In this document: positions 8,762 to 18,360 of the stretch, piece after piece
Numbering within the stretch: position 1 is the first letter of the stretch
Layout: each line of letters starts with the position of its first letter
Assembly: GCF_009674825.1 (NCBI RefSeq)
Contig: NZ_WKJH01000006.1
Location: 124,001 to 188,000, forward strand
From: Maribacter luteus
Lineage (GTDB): Bacteria > Bacteroidota > Bacteroidia > Flavobacteriales > Flavobacteriaceae
Length of the DNA stretch: 64,000 bases
Direction of reading: 5' to 3'
The notes under the pieces: generated by a model
What the model was told of the DNA's origin: nothing
The model's input: only the letters and a program-made list of their open reading frames with translations
Databases searched by the model: none
Position numbers and translations under genes: made by a program

Positions 8762-10001
8762 AACCAAACTTATTACAATCGTTGTCATCCTTTTGGCATT
8801 AAATTCCATCTCGGCCCAATCCGAAGGGTTAACCAGCTCTCCTTATTCTTTATATGGGTTAGGGGTCATTAATCAAACAAGTATTGGTTTTACCAATGGT
8901 TTAGGGTTTACCGGGATAGGTATAAAGACAGATTCACAGATCAATAACCTGAATGCCGCCAATTACGCATTGATACCACAAAACTCCTTTTACTATGATA
9001 TAGGTTTAAAAGGGGAGTATAATAGTTACAGTAATTCAACTGAAGACGAATCGAAAACCACCTTCAACTTTTCCAATTTGGCAGTTGCATTCCGTGTAGC
9101 CAAAGGATTGGGGGTAGGTATTTCCATGGTGCCCTATAGCGATGTTGGTTACTATTTGGTAGGGCTCGAAACGAACATCGAAGGTTCTAACGAAACTTTT
9201 GAAAGTAATGTTTCCGGAGTTGGTGGACTAAGTGACCTTAGGGTAAATATTGGTTACGCGGTATTGGATAACTTAAGGTTTGGATTAAGTACTTCCTTTT
9301 TATTCGGGAGTATAGAGGAAGAAGAATCATTTGTAATTAGTCAAAGTGCTTTAAGTACAGTAGAGGAAACAAATTATTCCGGTATTCGAATGGGATTAGG
9401 AATGCAGTTCGACATAACCGATAATATCACCATTGGTAGTACAATACAATTACCAACAAGCCTTGAAGGTAATGTTAAGCGTTCAGTGGTCAAGTATTTG
9501 GATGGTTCTGAAATTACCGTTGAGGATGACGATAGTAGTTCAACCGATGATTTTGATATGCCTTTGGAAGTCGGTATAGGTTTCAGTGCAAAATTCATGG
9601 AATCATTGACTGTAAGTGGGGATTACAAAAAGAACTATTGGAGTGAAACCGGACAAGAGGAAAACCTGGGCACCTATGAAGACCAGGATATCTATTCCAT
9701 TGGTCTAGAATATATTAAAGACCCTAAGAGTTATAAATATGGCCAACGAATTAGATATAGGGCCGGTTTTAATTATGATAATGGATACCTTGCAATTAAT
9801 GGAACGAAAGTGGACGGTTACAATATTACCGCAGGTATAGGATTGCCCATAGGTCAGGGGCTTAGGTCTATGTTGAACCTTTCGTACAGTTACGGCTCAA
9901 AAGGACAGATTCAAAATATACTCGTTAAGGAAAACTATCATATGCTTACCTTGAATTTAAGTTTGGCAGATCTATGGTTTCAAAAAAGAAAGATCAATTA
10001 G
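8754..10001 (+). CDS. Outer-membrane beta-barrel protein
   Basis: A predicted outer-membrane barrel of about 415 residues. From the ATG at 8754 it has a signal peptide ending ISAQ. Alternating-residue amphipathic strands rich in aromatic and Gly residues follow (YGLGVINQTS, GLGVGISMVPYSDVGYYLVG, RYRAGFNYDNGYLAI). The last residues, LNLSLADLWF, resemble a terminal beta-strand. Its overall pattern recalls FadL/OmpP1-like or PorV-like barrels, but I cannot place it in a family with certainty. In-frame Met codons at 8736, 8745 and 8748 are alternative starts. The overlap with the DUF4270 gene suggests the two products act together at the outer membrane. Confidence 0.75.
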   Translation: MNKTKLITIVVILLALNSISAQSEGLTSSPYSLYGLGVINQTSIGFTNGLGFTGIGIKTDSQINNLNAANYALIPQNSFYYDIGLKGEYNSYSNSTEDESKTTFNFSNLAVAFRVAKGLGVGISMVPYSDVGYYLVGLETNIEGSNETFESNVSGVGGLSDLRVNIGYAVLDNLRFGLSTSFLFGSIEEEESFVISQSALSTVEETNYSGIRMGLGMQFDITDNITIGSTIQLPTSLEGNVKRSVVKYLDGSEITVEDDDSSSTDDFDMPLEVGIGFSAKFMESLTVSGDYKKNYWSETGQEENLGTYEDQDIYSIGLEYIKDPKSYKYGQRIRYRAGFNYDNGYLAINGTKVDGYNITAGIGLPIGQGLRSMLNLSYSYGSKGQIQNILVKENYHMLTLNLSLADLWFQKRKIN

Positions 10002-10123
10002 TGCTGTTTCTTAGGTGATCCATGTCTTTTAAAATTGTGTTAATTCGGAGCAGGGTACTAAACCATTTGTTTTAAAAAACATCAAAAGACAAAATATAGA
10101 TAACAATTAAAAAATCCATTATT

Positions 10124-10687
10124 ATGAAAAAAGTAGTTATAATGATGTTAGGTTTGTTACTGACAATGACTTTTACGAATGAAGTGAATGCGCAGAAAAG
10201 AACCGCAACAAAAAGAACGACTACCACTAAAGTAGTAAGAGTACCAAGATCTAAGGTAATTTATAAGAAACCAAGGGCAAAAGTAGTCGCAACAAGGTCT
10301 ATTCCCAATAAGAGGGTGGTCGTTTCCCCAAGGGGCGTTAATTATTATTATGCCAACAACAGGTTTTATAGATCCTACAATGGGCGATATATAGCTGTTG
10401 CCCCCAAGGTAGGTCTACGAATAGGGTTTTTACCCAATGGTTATAGAACAATCGTGTTTGCGGGAAGAAACTATTTCTATTTCGACGGTATTTATTACGA
10501 CCAGATCGGTGATGAATATGAAGTGGTGTATCCTGAGTTAGGAACCATTATTTATGAGTTGCCCGATGAGTATGAGAAAGTTGAGTACGATGGGCAATTG
10601 CTATATGAAGCCAATGGCGTTTTGTACGAAAGGGTACAAGTAGATGGTACCAGGGCCTATGAGGTCGTGGGTATCGTTGAGGATTAA
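10124..10687 (+). CDS. DUF6515-like secreted protein
   Basis: A 187-residue secreted protein with a cleavable signal (ending EVNAQ). A strongly basic, Thr/Lys/Arg-rich linker (residues 24-75) leads to a Tyr-rich beta domain (GVNYYYANNRFYRSYNGRY, GRNYFYFDGIYYDQ). The repeated YYY/FYF strands match the DUF6515 family as I remember it. No enzymatic motif is visible. The basic linker could contact peptidoglycan, lipopolysaccharide or nucleic acid, but this is inference. It is monocistronic, with a strong terminator 31 bp downstream. Confidence 0.65.
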   Translation: MKKVVIMMLGLLLTMTFTNEVNAQKRTATKRTTTTKVVRVPRSKVIYKKPRAKVVATRSIPNKRVVVSPRGVNYYYANNRFYRSYNGRYIAVAPKVGLRIGFLPNGYRTIVFAGRNYFYFDGIYYDQIGDEYEVVYPELGTIIYELPDEYEKVEYDGQLLYEANGVLYERVQVDGTRAYEVVGIVED

Positions 10688-10717
10688 AAGTGTAAAAGAC
10701 TTTTTACCAGTAATATT

Positions 10718-10760
10718 AAAAAGTAGGGATAGGTGTAGAACGACCACATTCCTACTTTTT
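10718..10760 (+). terminator. Rho-independent-type terminator after DUF6515 gene
   Basis: AAAAAGTAGG at 10718-10727 pairs perfectly with CCTACTTTTT at 10751-10760, giving a 10-bp stem whose 3' arm ends in a T-run. The A-tract on the 5' side makes it potentially bidirectional. It separates the DUF6515 gene from the phosphatase gene. Confidence 0.8.
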
Positions 10761-10842
10761 GATTTTGTATTTTTAATCATTGGATGAATTTTTTCATCCG
10801 GTTGTCCGTAAATTATTTCGGGCTAATATAGCAGGACATTTT

Positions 10843-11412
10843 ATGTGGTACGGTGATTTTAAAAAGGTTGTGTGTAGGAGGTGGGTGGTCTATATATTTT
10901 TCTTTATAGGTTTAGCTTTATCTGCACAACAGGAAAAGTTTCAAAAGATCTCTTCCGGGAATTTTGAAAACCTTTATCGTTTGAACGATTCATTGTATAG
11001 ATCGGAACAGCCAAGTAAAAAGGGGTTTAAAGATCTTGAGGCCTTGGATGTTAAAACCGTAATTAATCTTAGAAGGTGGGATAAAAACAGGAGAAAGGCC
11101 GATGGCACCGAACTACAACTGGTGAATTTACCTTTGAAAGCGGGTAAACTTACCGAGGATCAAATTATCATGGCTTTAAAGGCCATTCAGGTAGCAGAAA
11201 GTCCCGTATTGATTCATTGTTGGCATGGTTCAGATAGAACAGGGGCGGTAATTGCCGCATATAGAATAATATTTGAAGATTGGACCAAGGAAAAGGCCAT
11301 TGAGGAACTTAGATATGGTTATTTCGGATATCATGAAAAAATGTACCCTAACATTGTAACATTACTGCAAAATCTTAATGTTGGGCATATTAAAGAAGAT
11401 TTGGGGTTATAG
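10843..11412 (+). CDS. Dual-specificity/tyrosine phosphatase-like protein
   Basis: A protein of the cysteine-phosphatase superfamily. The signature HCWHGSDRTG contains the HCx5R P-loop with nucleophile Cys and Arg. The upstream LEALDVKTVINLRR segment is typical of DSP-like and tyrosine phosphatases. From the ATG at 10843 the product is 189 residues, with a basic N-terminus and a hydrophobic segment ending LALSAQ, so it is probably exported or membrane-anchored. The frame could start at 10780, but the extra 21 residues look non-coding. Exported members in Bacteroidota may dephosphorylate inositol phosphates or phospholipid head groups rather than proteins; the substrate here is unknown. Confidence 0.82.
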   Translation: MWYGDFKKVVCRRWVVYIFFFIGLALSAQQEKFQKISSGNFENLYRLNDSLYRSEQPSKKGFKDLEALDVKTVINLRRWDKNRRKADGTELQLVNLPLKAGKLTEDQIIMALKAIQVAESPVLIHCWHGSDRTGAVIAAYRIIFEDWTKEKAIEELRYGYFGYHEKMYPNIVTLLQNLNVGHIKEDLGL

Positions 11413-11448
11413 AGGTCTATTCTATATAAAAGTCTTGAGGGTTGAAAA

Positions 11449-12180
11449 TTAATCCAAGCTGTTTTTAGAGATATAGGCCAAGAAATCCGGTTTGTAATTT
11501 TCCGAAACGGTTATTCGTTGTTCCCGGATAATAATCTGACTTCGTTCAATAACATCCACAGCTTCTAACGCAACGATAAATGAGCGGTGAATACGCATGA
11601 ATTTATCGGGCGGAAGTACTTCTTGTAGACTTTTTAGGCTCATTAAGGTCAATACGGGCCTAGGTTGGTTTTTAAGCCATATTTTAATATAGTCCTTAAG
11701 GCCCTCAAAATACAGGACATCATCTAGATTTATCTTCAATTGTTTATAATCGGACTTTACGAAAAGGAACTTTTTTTCGCTGATGGTGGGCATTTGCTTT
11801 TTTGCTTTTATCAAGGAAAACCATTCTTTGGCTTTTGTAGCTGCCGATAAAAATTCGGCATAATCAAAAGGTTTCAATAAATAATCCAAAGCTTCTACCT
11901 TATAACCTTCCAAGGCATATTCTGAAAAAGCGGTTGTGAAAATGACCCGGGTACTTTTAGGAATTAATTTAGAAAGTCCAATACCAGTAAGATCAGGCAT
12001 CTGTATGTCAAGAAAAACGAGGTCAACTGGTTCATTTTCCATAAAGCTTAAAGCTTCTATGGCACTGTCACATTTTTTTTTAAGAACCAAAAAGGGGGTT
12101 TTCAGAACATACCCTTCTATCAGTTGTAAAGCCATGGGTTCATCATCTACAACAATACAGCTAATTTGTATAGGTTTCAT
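11449..12180 (-). CDS. LytTR-family response regulator (efflux operon)
   Basis: A response regulator with a receiver domain (VDDE at 11-14, phospho-acceptor Asp58 in FLDIQMPDLTG) and a C-terminal LytTR DNA-binding domain (FVKSDYKQLKI, YFEGLKDYIKIW, FMRIHRSFIV). It is the last gene of a six-gene minus-strand operon. It lies five bases after its sensor kinase and downstream of the efflux pump genes, so the pump and its presumed regulator are made together. It is very similar in layout to the other two LytTR regulators in the window, and its binding sites cannot be told apart from theirs by eye. Confidence 0.95.
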   Translation of the reverse strand: MKPIQISCIVVDDEPMALQLIEGYVLKTPFLVLKKKCDSAIEALSFMENEPVDLVFLDIQMPDLTGIGLSKLIPKSTRVIFTTAFSEYALEGYKVEALDYLLKPFDYAEFLSAATKAKEWFSLIKAKKQMPTISEKKFLFVKSDYKQLKINLDDVLYFEGLKDYIKIWLKNQPRPVLTLMSLKSLQEVLPPDKFMRIHRSFIVALEAVDVIERSQIIIREQRITVSENYKPDFLAYISKNSLD

Positions 12181-12185
12181 CTATT

Positions 12186-13226
12186 TCAGATTTCTAAGGT
12201 TAGGATGGCCGTAAAGATACCATCTATAACCTTATAATCGAAATGATGTTTATTGGGATATAGTAGTTGTAATCGTTTTTCCAAATTTTCCAGACCAATT
12301 CCGGAACCACTTTTGTCACTTGTGCTCTTAGGGGTATTGGGATTCGATGCCGTAAAGGTCAATTTGGTTCCGTCAACTTTCAGCCCAAATGATAAATCTG
12401 ACGATTTGCTTGCGGATACGCCATGTTTAAATGCATTCTCTACCAAAGTGATGAAAAGCAATGGTACAACCTCAATATTTGGCAAATCATTCGGAAAGTC
12501 GTGCGATATTTTGATCTTATCACTATATCGGAGCTTCATGAGCTCAATGTATTGGGTCATGAAATCTATTTCTTTCCGTAGGGGGACCTTTTCGGTCTCG
12601 GTATCATACAAAAGGTAACGCATTAATTTACCCAAACTATGAATGGTCTTTTTTGCCGTTTCGGGCTGGTAATCTACCAACGAATAAATATTATTGAGAG
12701 CATTGAAAAAGAAATGCGGTTGTAATTGGTACTTTAAATGTTGGATCTCGGACTGTAGTTTAACATTCTTTGCTTCTTTTTGTTCAGCCTCGGTCTTCAA
12801 CCATCTTTCCGTTGTTTTTAAAGCGATTGAAAATGCCAAGGGTACAAGGGACGCGAAAAAATCAAGATACCAGAAAATCTTTCTTGGAGGTTTGTTTTCA
12901 GGATTGTCGGTTATTACGAATGATTGGGTAAGATATCCTTTGAGTTCATGGTTTGCCCAAACAAAAGTACCGATCAGGATCAAATTGATAAGAAAGAAAA
13001 GTATGGTCTTTTTCTCAAATAGGAACTTATTAATTAGAAGGAGGTAATTAACGTAGAAAATGAACGCATAGAAAAATAAAGGTACCCAAGTATGTATGAG
13101 TGTCCTGGTCACGACCTGTGAAATCTGATTTTGACCTTGGGACAGCAAGTAGGGCATGCTGAACAGAATCAACCATGCCAGAACATGAAGTACGGGGAAT
13201 AAGTATTTTTTACGGTTCAATTCCAT
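12186..13226 (-). CDS. LytS-type sensor histidine kinase (efflux operon)
   Basis: A membrane sensor kinase with four predicted transmembrane segments in residues 10-140, a short loop near 95-115, then a linker and the catalytic core. The phospho-acceptor is His171 in LQPHFFFNALNNIYSL. The N-box is LVENAFKHG (Asn264) and a GSGIGLENLEKR G-box follows. It lies 10 bases after the ABC permease gene and five before the LytTR regulator gene. The linkage suggests that it senses a compound or envelope state connected with the pump. Confidence 0.95.
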   Translation of the reverse strand: MELNRKKYLFPVLHVLAWLILFSMPYLLSQGQNQISQVVTRTLIHTWVPLFFYAFIFYVNYLLLINKFLFEKKTILFFLINLILIGTFVWANHELKGYLTQSFVITDNPENKPPRKIFWYLDFFASLVPLAFSIALKTTERWLKTEAEQKEAKNVKLQSEIQHLKYQLQPHFFFNALNNIYSLVDYQPETAKKTIHSLGKLMRYLLYDTETEKVPLRKEIDFMTQYIELMKLRYSDKIKISHDFPNDLPNIEVVPLLFITLVENAFKHGVSASKSSDLSFGLKVDGTKLTFTASNPNTPKSTSDKSGSGIGLENLEKRLQLLYPNKHHFDYKVIDGIFTAILTLEI

Positions 13227-13236
13227 CTTTTCTTAT

Positions 13237-14457
13237 TTACTCATATCGTAATGCCGTGATCGGATCCAAAGCAGCTGCTTTTCTTGCAGGGTACCAGCCA
13301 AAGAATATTCCTGTGATGGCACAAACTGCAAATGATATGATAATCGAGTACAAGGCAACACTTGTTGGCCAATGTAAGAATTTCTCAATAAATATTGTAG
13401 AACCAAGGCCTAAGGTTACACCGATAATTCCACCAGTGATACTAATTAATATTGCTTCTATCAAAAATTGCATCAATATATCGGAACCTTTGCCACCTAC
13501 AGCCATTCTTAAACCGATCTCCTTGGTACGTTCTTTTACCGAAACATACATGATATTCATGATGCCTATACCACCGATCAATAAAGAAATTCCTGCAACG
13601 GCAACCAAAAGTACGGTCAACATTTCACTGGTAGAACTGAATGTTGAAATCAATTCTTCCATAGAACGTACCGTAAAATCATCATCTTCGTTATCCAGAA
13701 GTTTGTGTTGCTCACGTAAAATTTCGGTAACTTGCGTCACGGCTTCAGGAGCGTCGTTTTCACTTGTTGCCGATGCCATGATCTGGTTTAAATAATCGAT
13801 GGCCAAAATACGTTTTTGGACCGTGGAAAAAGGTGCTATGACCACATCATCCTGGTCTTGGCCAAAGGTATTTTCCCCTTTTTCTTCCAACACCCCGATA
13901 ACTTTGAACGGTATACTATTGAAACGGACTAGTTTACCAATAGGGTCTTCACCATCAGGGAATATATTATCTACAACCGTCTGGCCTAATAAAACAACCT
14001 TCGAAGCTGATTGAACTTCGGCATCGGTAAACATGCTTCCACTTTGAAGGCCTACTACTTTAATGTCCAGGTATTCGGGATATACACCATAAATGGTAGA
14101 TGGCCAGTTGTTGGCCCCGTTGATTACTTGTCCGCCTCCATTTACAACAGGGGTAATGTAATTTAACAAAGTGGTTTTCTTTTTAATCACCTCATAGTCA
14201 TTAAGGGTCAGTGTCTGCACATCGCCACCACTTCCTCTTGCGGGCCCTCTGTCATCTTCCCCGGGTCTAACGGTAATCATATTCGATCCCATGCTCGAAA
14301 TGGTACTTCGAATACTTTCTTTTGAACCCTCACCAATGGCTAACATGGCAATTACGGCCGCTACCCCTATGATAATGCCCAACATGGTCAGTAGGGTCCT
14401 GATCTTGTTGAGAACAATGGCCTTAAAGGCGATTTTAAATAAATTCAATAGTCTCAT
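13237..14457 (-). CDS. MacB-like ABC transporter permease (FtsX/MacB_PCD)
   Basis: The membrane subunit of a type VII (MacB-like) ABC transporter. An N-terminal transmembrane segment (about 17-40, KIRTLLTMLGIIIGVAAVIAM) is followed by a large periplasmic MacB_PCD-type domain and a C-terminal FtsX domain with three helices (about 275-300, 325-355, 365-390). Between them are the coupling segments SVKERTKEIGLRMAVGG and GWYPARKAAALDPITALRYE. The ATPase is encoded separately one base upstream. Such complexes drive a periplasmic adaptor and TolC-like channel to export peptides, lipoproteins, siderophores or antibiotics; the substrate is unknown. Confidence 0.95.
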   Translation of the reverse strand: MRLLNLFKIAFKAIVLNKIRTLLTMLGIIIGVAAVIAMLAIGEGSKESIRSTISSMGSNMITVRPGEDDRGPARGSGGDVQTLTLNDYEVIKKKTTLLNYITPVVNGGGQVINGANNWPSTIYGVYPEYLDIKVVGLQSGSMFTDAEVQSASKVVLLGQTVVDNIFPDGEDPIGKLVRFNSIPFKVIGVLEEKGENTFGQDQDDVVIAPFSTVQKRILAIDYLNQIMASATSENDAPEAVTQVTEILREQHKLLDNEDDDFTVRSMEELISTFSSTSEMLTVLLVAVAGISLLIGGIGIMNIMYVSVKERTKEIGLRMAVGGKGSDILMQFLIEAILISITGGIIGVTLGLGSTIFIEKFLHWPTSVALYSIIISFAVCAITGIFFGWYPARKAAALDPITALRYE

Positions 14458-14458
14458 A

Positions 14459-15202
14459 TTAATGGGGTTCTAATGGTAATGAGGCTAATTCAGTAGCCGC
14501 TGATTGAATATCTTTATTGAGGTAATCCTTAATGATGTTGCCATCTTTCAGGACAATGGTTCTACTACTAAAAGTAGCTATGTCTGGCTCGTGGGTCACG
14601 AAGGTGATCGTGATGCCCTTTTCATTCAACTCTTGGAACAAGGACATTATTTCGTATGAGGTACGAGTGTCCAGGTTTCCCGTAGCTTCATCGGCCAAGA
14701 TCATTACAGGGTTGTTTACCAAAGATCGTGCAATGGCCACCCTTTGTTGTTGCCCACCTGAGAGCTGTGAAGGTGTATGGCCCATACGATCTCCCAAGCC
14801 TACCATCTCCAGCGCCTTAAAGGCCCTTTCTTTGCGTTCCTCTGTAGAGACCTTACTATTGTATAATAGGGGTAATTCTACATTTTCCAAGGCAGATGTC
14901 CGTGCTAAGAGATTATAGGATTGAAAAATGAACCCTATCTTTTCATTTCTAATTGTCGCTAATTGGTTTCTGTTCAAATCTTTTACGCTAACACCGTCTA
15001 TCTCGTATAATCCCGATGTTGGTTGATCTAAACATCCTAAGATATTTAGCATAGTACTTTTTCCAGACCCACTAGAACCCATAATGGTAACGAATTCACC
15101 TTCAGTTATGGAGAACGAAATACCTTTTAGGGCATGCACGATTTCATTGCCCATGGTAAACTCTCGTTTTAAATCCTTTATTTTAATGATTTCCTTGTTC
15201 AT
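14459..15202 (-). CDS. MacB/LolD-like ABC transporter ATP-binding protein
   Basis: The ATPase partner of the MacB-like permease. Walker A is GSSGSGKST (42-50), then the Q-loop FIFQSYNLLAR, the ABC signature LSGGQQQR, Walker B MILADEATGNLD and the H-loop FVTHE. The TS.L..VELPL region after the Q-loop is typical of the LolD/MacB subfamily. It sits six bases after the adaptor gene and one base before the permease gene. In Bacteroidota the ATPase and permease domains are often on separate chains, as here, whereas Escherichia coli MacB is a fusion. Confidence 0.96.
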   Translation of the reverse strand: MNKEIIKIKDLKREFTMGNEIVHALKGISFSITEGEFVTIMGSSGSGKSTMLNILGCLDQPTSGLYEIDGVSVKDLNRNQLATIRNEKIGFIFQSYNLLARTSALENVELPLLYNSKVSTEERKERAFKALEMVGLGDRMGHTPSQLSGGQQQRVAIARSLVNNPVMILADEATGNLDTRTSYEIMSLFQELNEKGITITFVTHEPDIATFSSRTIVLKDGNIIKDYLNKDIQSAATELASLPLEPH

Positions 15203-15208
15203 GGCTGT

Positions 15209-16435
15209 TTACTTTTTCTTGTTAGCTCCTGGTGGTTTGGGCATGAACGGACTTTCATCCGATCCTCCGGGACCAGATTGCTGTTCAAAGGGACTTTCGG
15301 ATTTTAAACTATATACCAGTTTGTCTCCCTCGTCAACACCACTTAAAATCTGTACGTTGACGCCATCACTCGCCCCTAGGGTTACTTCTTTCGGGGATAT
15401 AGCGCCATCGGATTCAAGGATCCAAACTTTGGTTGCGCCTTCTTCCATGGGTTCAGGGCCACCTTTTGGGGGGGCAACGGCTATATTGTGTTGCTCGTTG
15501 TAGGCCATTAATAAAGCTGGGGTAGGTTTAAAATTGATGGCTTTCGCTTCAGTACTCAGTACATCCTTTAACTCTAAAGTATATATAGATATGGTGGCAG
15601 TAAGACCTGGTTTAAGTTTTAGGTCGGGATTGTCTGCTTTTATAACTACTGTATAGGTAACAACATTGGATGTTTCCGTATAATCCAAACGAACTTGTGT
15701 TACGGTACCTTCAAAAGTTTCCCCGAGATAAGCATCAACGGTAAAGGTTACACGTTGTCCTTCCGTTACACCACCTATATCTGCTTCGTCCACATCGGCT
15801 TCAACTTGCATTTCCTTCAGATCTTGTGCAATGGTAAAGAGGGTAGGTGTGCTATAACTTGCGGCTACTGTTTGGCCTTCGTCTATGTCTCTTGAAAGTA
15901 CGACACCGTTTATGGGTGAATAAATATTTGCATAGCCCAAATTGGTCCTCGCCTGTTGTAAATCGGATAACCGTTGGGTCACCGTACCCTTTGCTGTTTC
16001 ATAATTATATAGGGCATCATCATAATCGGCTTTACTGATGACTTTGTTTTCAAATAAGGTTTTTTGTCGTTCGAAAATAGTTTGTGTGTAGTTCCTTTGG
16101 CTCAAGGCATTGTCATAGGAAGCTTGTGCTTGTGTAAGTGCGGCCCTTAGATTGGTTTTATCCAATTCCGCGATCAATTGTCCTTCTGTGACTATACTGT
16201 TGTAATCTACATATATTTTCTCGACCACACCGGACACCTGTGTACCTACATCTACTTGATTTATGGGCTCTATGGTTCCGGTAGCCGTTACCATAGTGGT
16301 AACGTCTCCTTTTTTGACGGTAAGGGTTTCTGCTTCGATAACCACATCATCATTATCCTTTAAAAAGCTATAAGCCGTGAAAGCAAGGATAAGGATAACA
16401 ATACTGCCTATTACTATGTTTCTTTTATTTTTCAT
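15209..16435 (-). CDS. MacA/HlyD-family periplasmic adaptor
   Basis: A membrane-fusion adaptor that joins the inner-membrane ABC pump to the TolC-like channel. It has an N-terminal membrane anchor (residues 6-24), a biotinyl-lipoyl half motif (VTATGTIEPINQVDVGTQVSG), a helical hairpin (about 100-170, rich in Ala/Gln/Leu) and the second half motif (IYSPINGVVLSRDIDEGQTV). Beta-barrel and membrane-proximal domains follow. The C-terminal 25 residues are Pro/Gly/Ser-rich and probably disordered. The order channel, adaptor, ATPase, permease with gaps of four, six and one bases marks one operon. Confidence 0.95.
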   Translation of the reverse strand: MKNKRNIVIGSIVILILAFTAYSFLKDNDDVVIEAETLTVKKGDVTTMVTATGTIEPINQVDVGTQVSGVVEKIYVDYNSIVTEGQLIAELDKTNLRAALTQAQASYDNALSQRNYTQTIFERQKTLFENKVISKADYDDALYNYETAKGTVTQRLSDLQQARTNLGYANIYSPINGVVLSRDIDEGQTVAASYSTPTLFTIAQDLKEMQVEADVDEADIGGVTEGQRVTFTVDAYLGETFEGTVTQVRLDYTETSNVVTYTVVIKADNPDLKLKPGLTATISIYTLELKDVLSTEAKAINFKPTPALLMAYNEQHNIAVAPPKGGPEPMEEGATKVWILESDGAISPKEVTLGASDGVNVQILSGVDEGDKLVYSLKSESPFEQQSGPGGSDESPFMPKPPGANKKK

Positions 16436-16439
16436 TTGA

Positions 16440-17762
16440 TTAAAGTTTAATGTCGTTTCCTTGATAAAATTGAAGTAATTGGGTATATAAAAGACTTAGA
16501 TATTTTGCCTGAATGTAGTTTTGCTGGGCATTGGTGTATGTGTTTTGGCTTACTACAAGATCGGTGGTACTCAAAGCACCCAGTTCATATTGTTTCTGAG
16601 CCAATCGGTACGACTCACTTGCGGCATTTTGTGCAACATCGGCAGCTACCATTTGGCTTTGTGCCGCAGTGGCATTATGCCAGGCGGTTTCAATTTTTTG
16701 ATATAGATCTTTTTCTTCTTGAGCCAATTGCAGTTGGGCTATGTCAATATTTATCTTGGCGTTTTCAACTTCGGTTTTCGTTTTGTTCCGGTTGAAAATA
16801 GGAACGTTCAAAGAGAGTCCGACCCTTTGGTTGAAGTTCAAATCAAGTTGGTCGGAAAAATTAAAGTCCTGGGTTGAGGTATAACCGGATCCAAGGCTTC
16901 CTGTTAATGAAAGTGTAGGTAGATACCCTCCTTTGGCAATATCCAATTCCTTTTCTGAGACGGATATATTTATTTTACTTGCATTTATTTCGGGAAGTTT
17001 TTCCAAAGCTTGGCTATAGACTTGGTTCAAATCAGGTATTAGATCCTCACCGGTACCGGCCGGATCGGCAATTTGAAACGAGGCGCCGTTAGGAAGTTCT
17101 AATAGTTGTTTTAGGGTCAATAACTGCTGGGCGTAATCATTTTTAGCGGTAATTAAGTTATAGGTGTTCGTGGCCGTATTTGATTGTGCATCTGAATAAT
17201 CCTTTAAGGCAATGGATCCCGCTTCAAAACGGGCCTTGGCCTGTTCTTCTTCTTTTTGTGATGCAACCAGGTTGTTTTCGGCTATCGCTATGTTTTCTTT
17301 GCTATAAAGCAGTTGAATATAGCTATCTGTTATACTCAGGACGATATTGTTTTTGGCCTGTTCCTCATAAAAGGAATACTGGTCAACCAGAAGTTTGTTT
17401 TGCTTTATTTCATTATTGATTTGATTCCCTTGGAAAAGGGTAACCTGGGTGTTCAGTCCTAAACTAGTGGCATTGATCTGCTGGGAAACAAAATCACTTG
17501 TTATAGGGTCAATCGAATTACCATTCGTAAAGTTCTGTGAGGCAGAACCGGTTAAATTGGGCAATCTTGACGATTTTGCTGCTTTATAGTCCTGAAGCGT
17601 GCTGTTTTTTTCCAAAACTGCCTGTTTTACGGTAATGTTGTGCTCCAAGGCATAGGAGATGCAATCCTCTAAGGACCAAATTTTTTTCGTATCGCTTGAG
17701 GTTTGTTGACTCTGCACAAACTGACCGAGTAATACCAGAAATATGATGATTGTTTTTTTCAT
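16440..17762 (-). CDS. TolC-family outer-membrane efflux protein
   Basis: The outer-membrane channel of the tripartite pump. From the ATG at 17762 it has a signal peptide ending FVQSQ and two OEP repeats. Each has long helices rich in Ala/Gln/Asn (ALEHNITVKQAVLEKNSTLQDYKAAKSSRLP; LEKLPEINASKINISVSEKELDIAKGGYLP) and barrel strands (GLNTQVTLFQG, RVGLSLNVPIFNR). The longer frame from 17825 adds 21 residues that do not fit a signal, so the internal ATG is preferred. It is the first gene of the six-gene operon. I could not find a clear promoter in the AT-rich gap upstream. Confidence 0.95.
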   Translation of the reverse strand: MKKTIIIFLVLLGQFVQSQQTSSDTKKIWSLEDCISYALEHNITVKQAVLEKNSTLQDYKAAKSSRLPNLTGSASQNFTNGNSIDPITSDFVSQQINATSLGLNTQVTLFQGNQINNEIKQNKLLVDQYSFYEEQAKNNIVLSITDSYIQLLYSKENIAIAENNLVASQKEEEQAKARFEAGSIALKDYSDAQSNTATNTYNLITAKNDYAQQLLTLKQLLELPNGASFQIADPAGTGEDLIPDLNQVYSQALEKLPEINASKINISVSEKELDIAKGGYLPTLSLTGSLGSGYTSTQDFNFSDQLDLNFNQRVGLSLNVPIFNRNKTKTEVENAKINIDIAQLQLAQEEKDLYQKIETAWHNATAAQSQMVAADVAQNAASESYRLAQKQYELGALSTTDLVVSQNTYTNAQQNYIQAKYLSLLYTQLLQFYQGNDIKL

Positions 17763-18360
17763 GTCGTTGTAAACAATTTTAGTTGAAATACGAATCAAAT
17801 ATCCAAAGGAACCCAAGAGATACATATTGAAATAGATGAAGAAGGGAATTGACTGGATTAAAGCCTTGATTTTATCGACGGTTTTTTTTTGGAAATATGG
17901 AAGGGGACCAGGATTATGGGATTTTTTAAAAAGGAAAGTCTGATCAGAAGGATGAAATTCTTAAGGTTATATCAACATTGAACAATAATTGATTGTTTGA
18001 TTATTGAATTGGGAGATTTGATGATTAAAATTAAATATTACTTAAAAAAATCTTAAAAAAATTAGCATTATATGATTTTTGTCATCTTTCCTGCCCATGT
18101 AGAAATGTATTTTTGACTTTGGAGCACGAGGGGGATGATTCTTTATTATAAACCATTTAGGGTTTGTAAAAAATTGATTGTCATAGCATTGTGTTTTTTT
18201 AAGTTAATGTATTTTGATTTTCTTTTTGATTCTAGATGAATCATACAAGATGTTCAGATTCAATCTTATAGCAAAAAGTAATATGATTGACCATCAAAAA
18301 CGATTTTTCCTTGGTTCTTTGAGTACGGCCAAATGGGGTAGCTTTGTCAATATAGCTGCG
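17763..18360. other. Divergent intergenic region between efflux operon and CRTAC1 operon
   Basis: About 600 bases without a convincing gene. The stretch is very AT-rich around 17980-18080. A TAnnTTTG element, TATTTTTG at 18108-18115, could be the -7 box of the long plus-strand operon and would leave a leader of about 240 nt. No -33 TTTG at the usual distance and no 21-bp LytTR repeat pair accompany it. I found no clear minus-strand promoter. The open frame from 18214 covers part of the region but has no coding character before 18361. Confidence 0.5.

Noticed and set aside
18214-18360. Upstream extension of the first CRTAC1 frame
   Set aside because: A typical lipoprotein signal begins at 18361, and the extension has no coding character.
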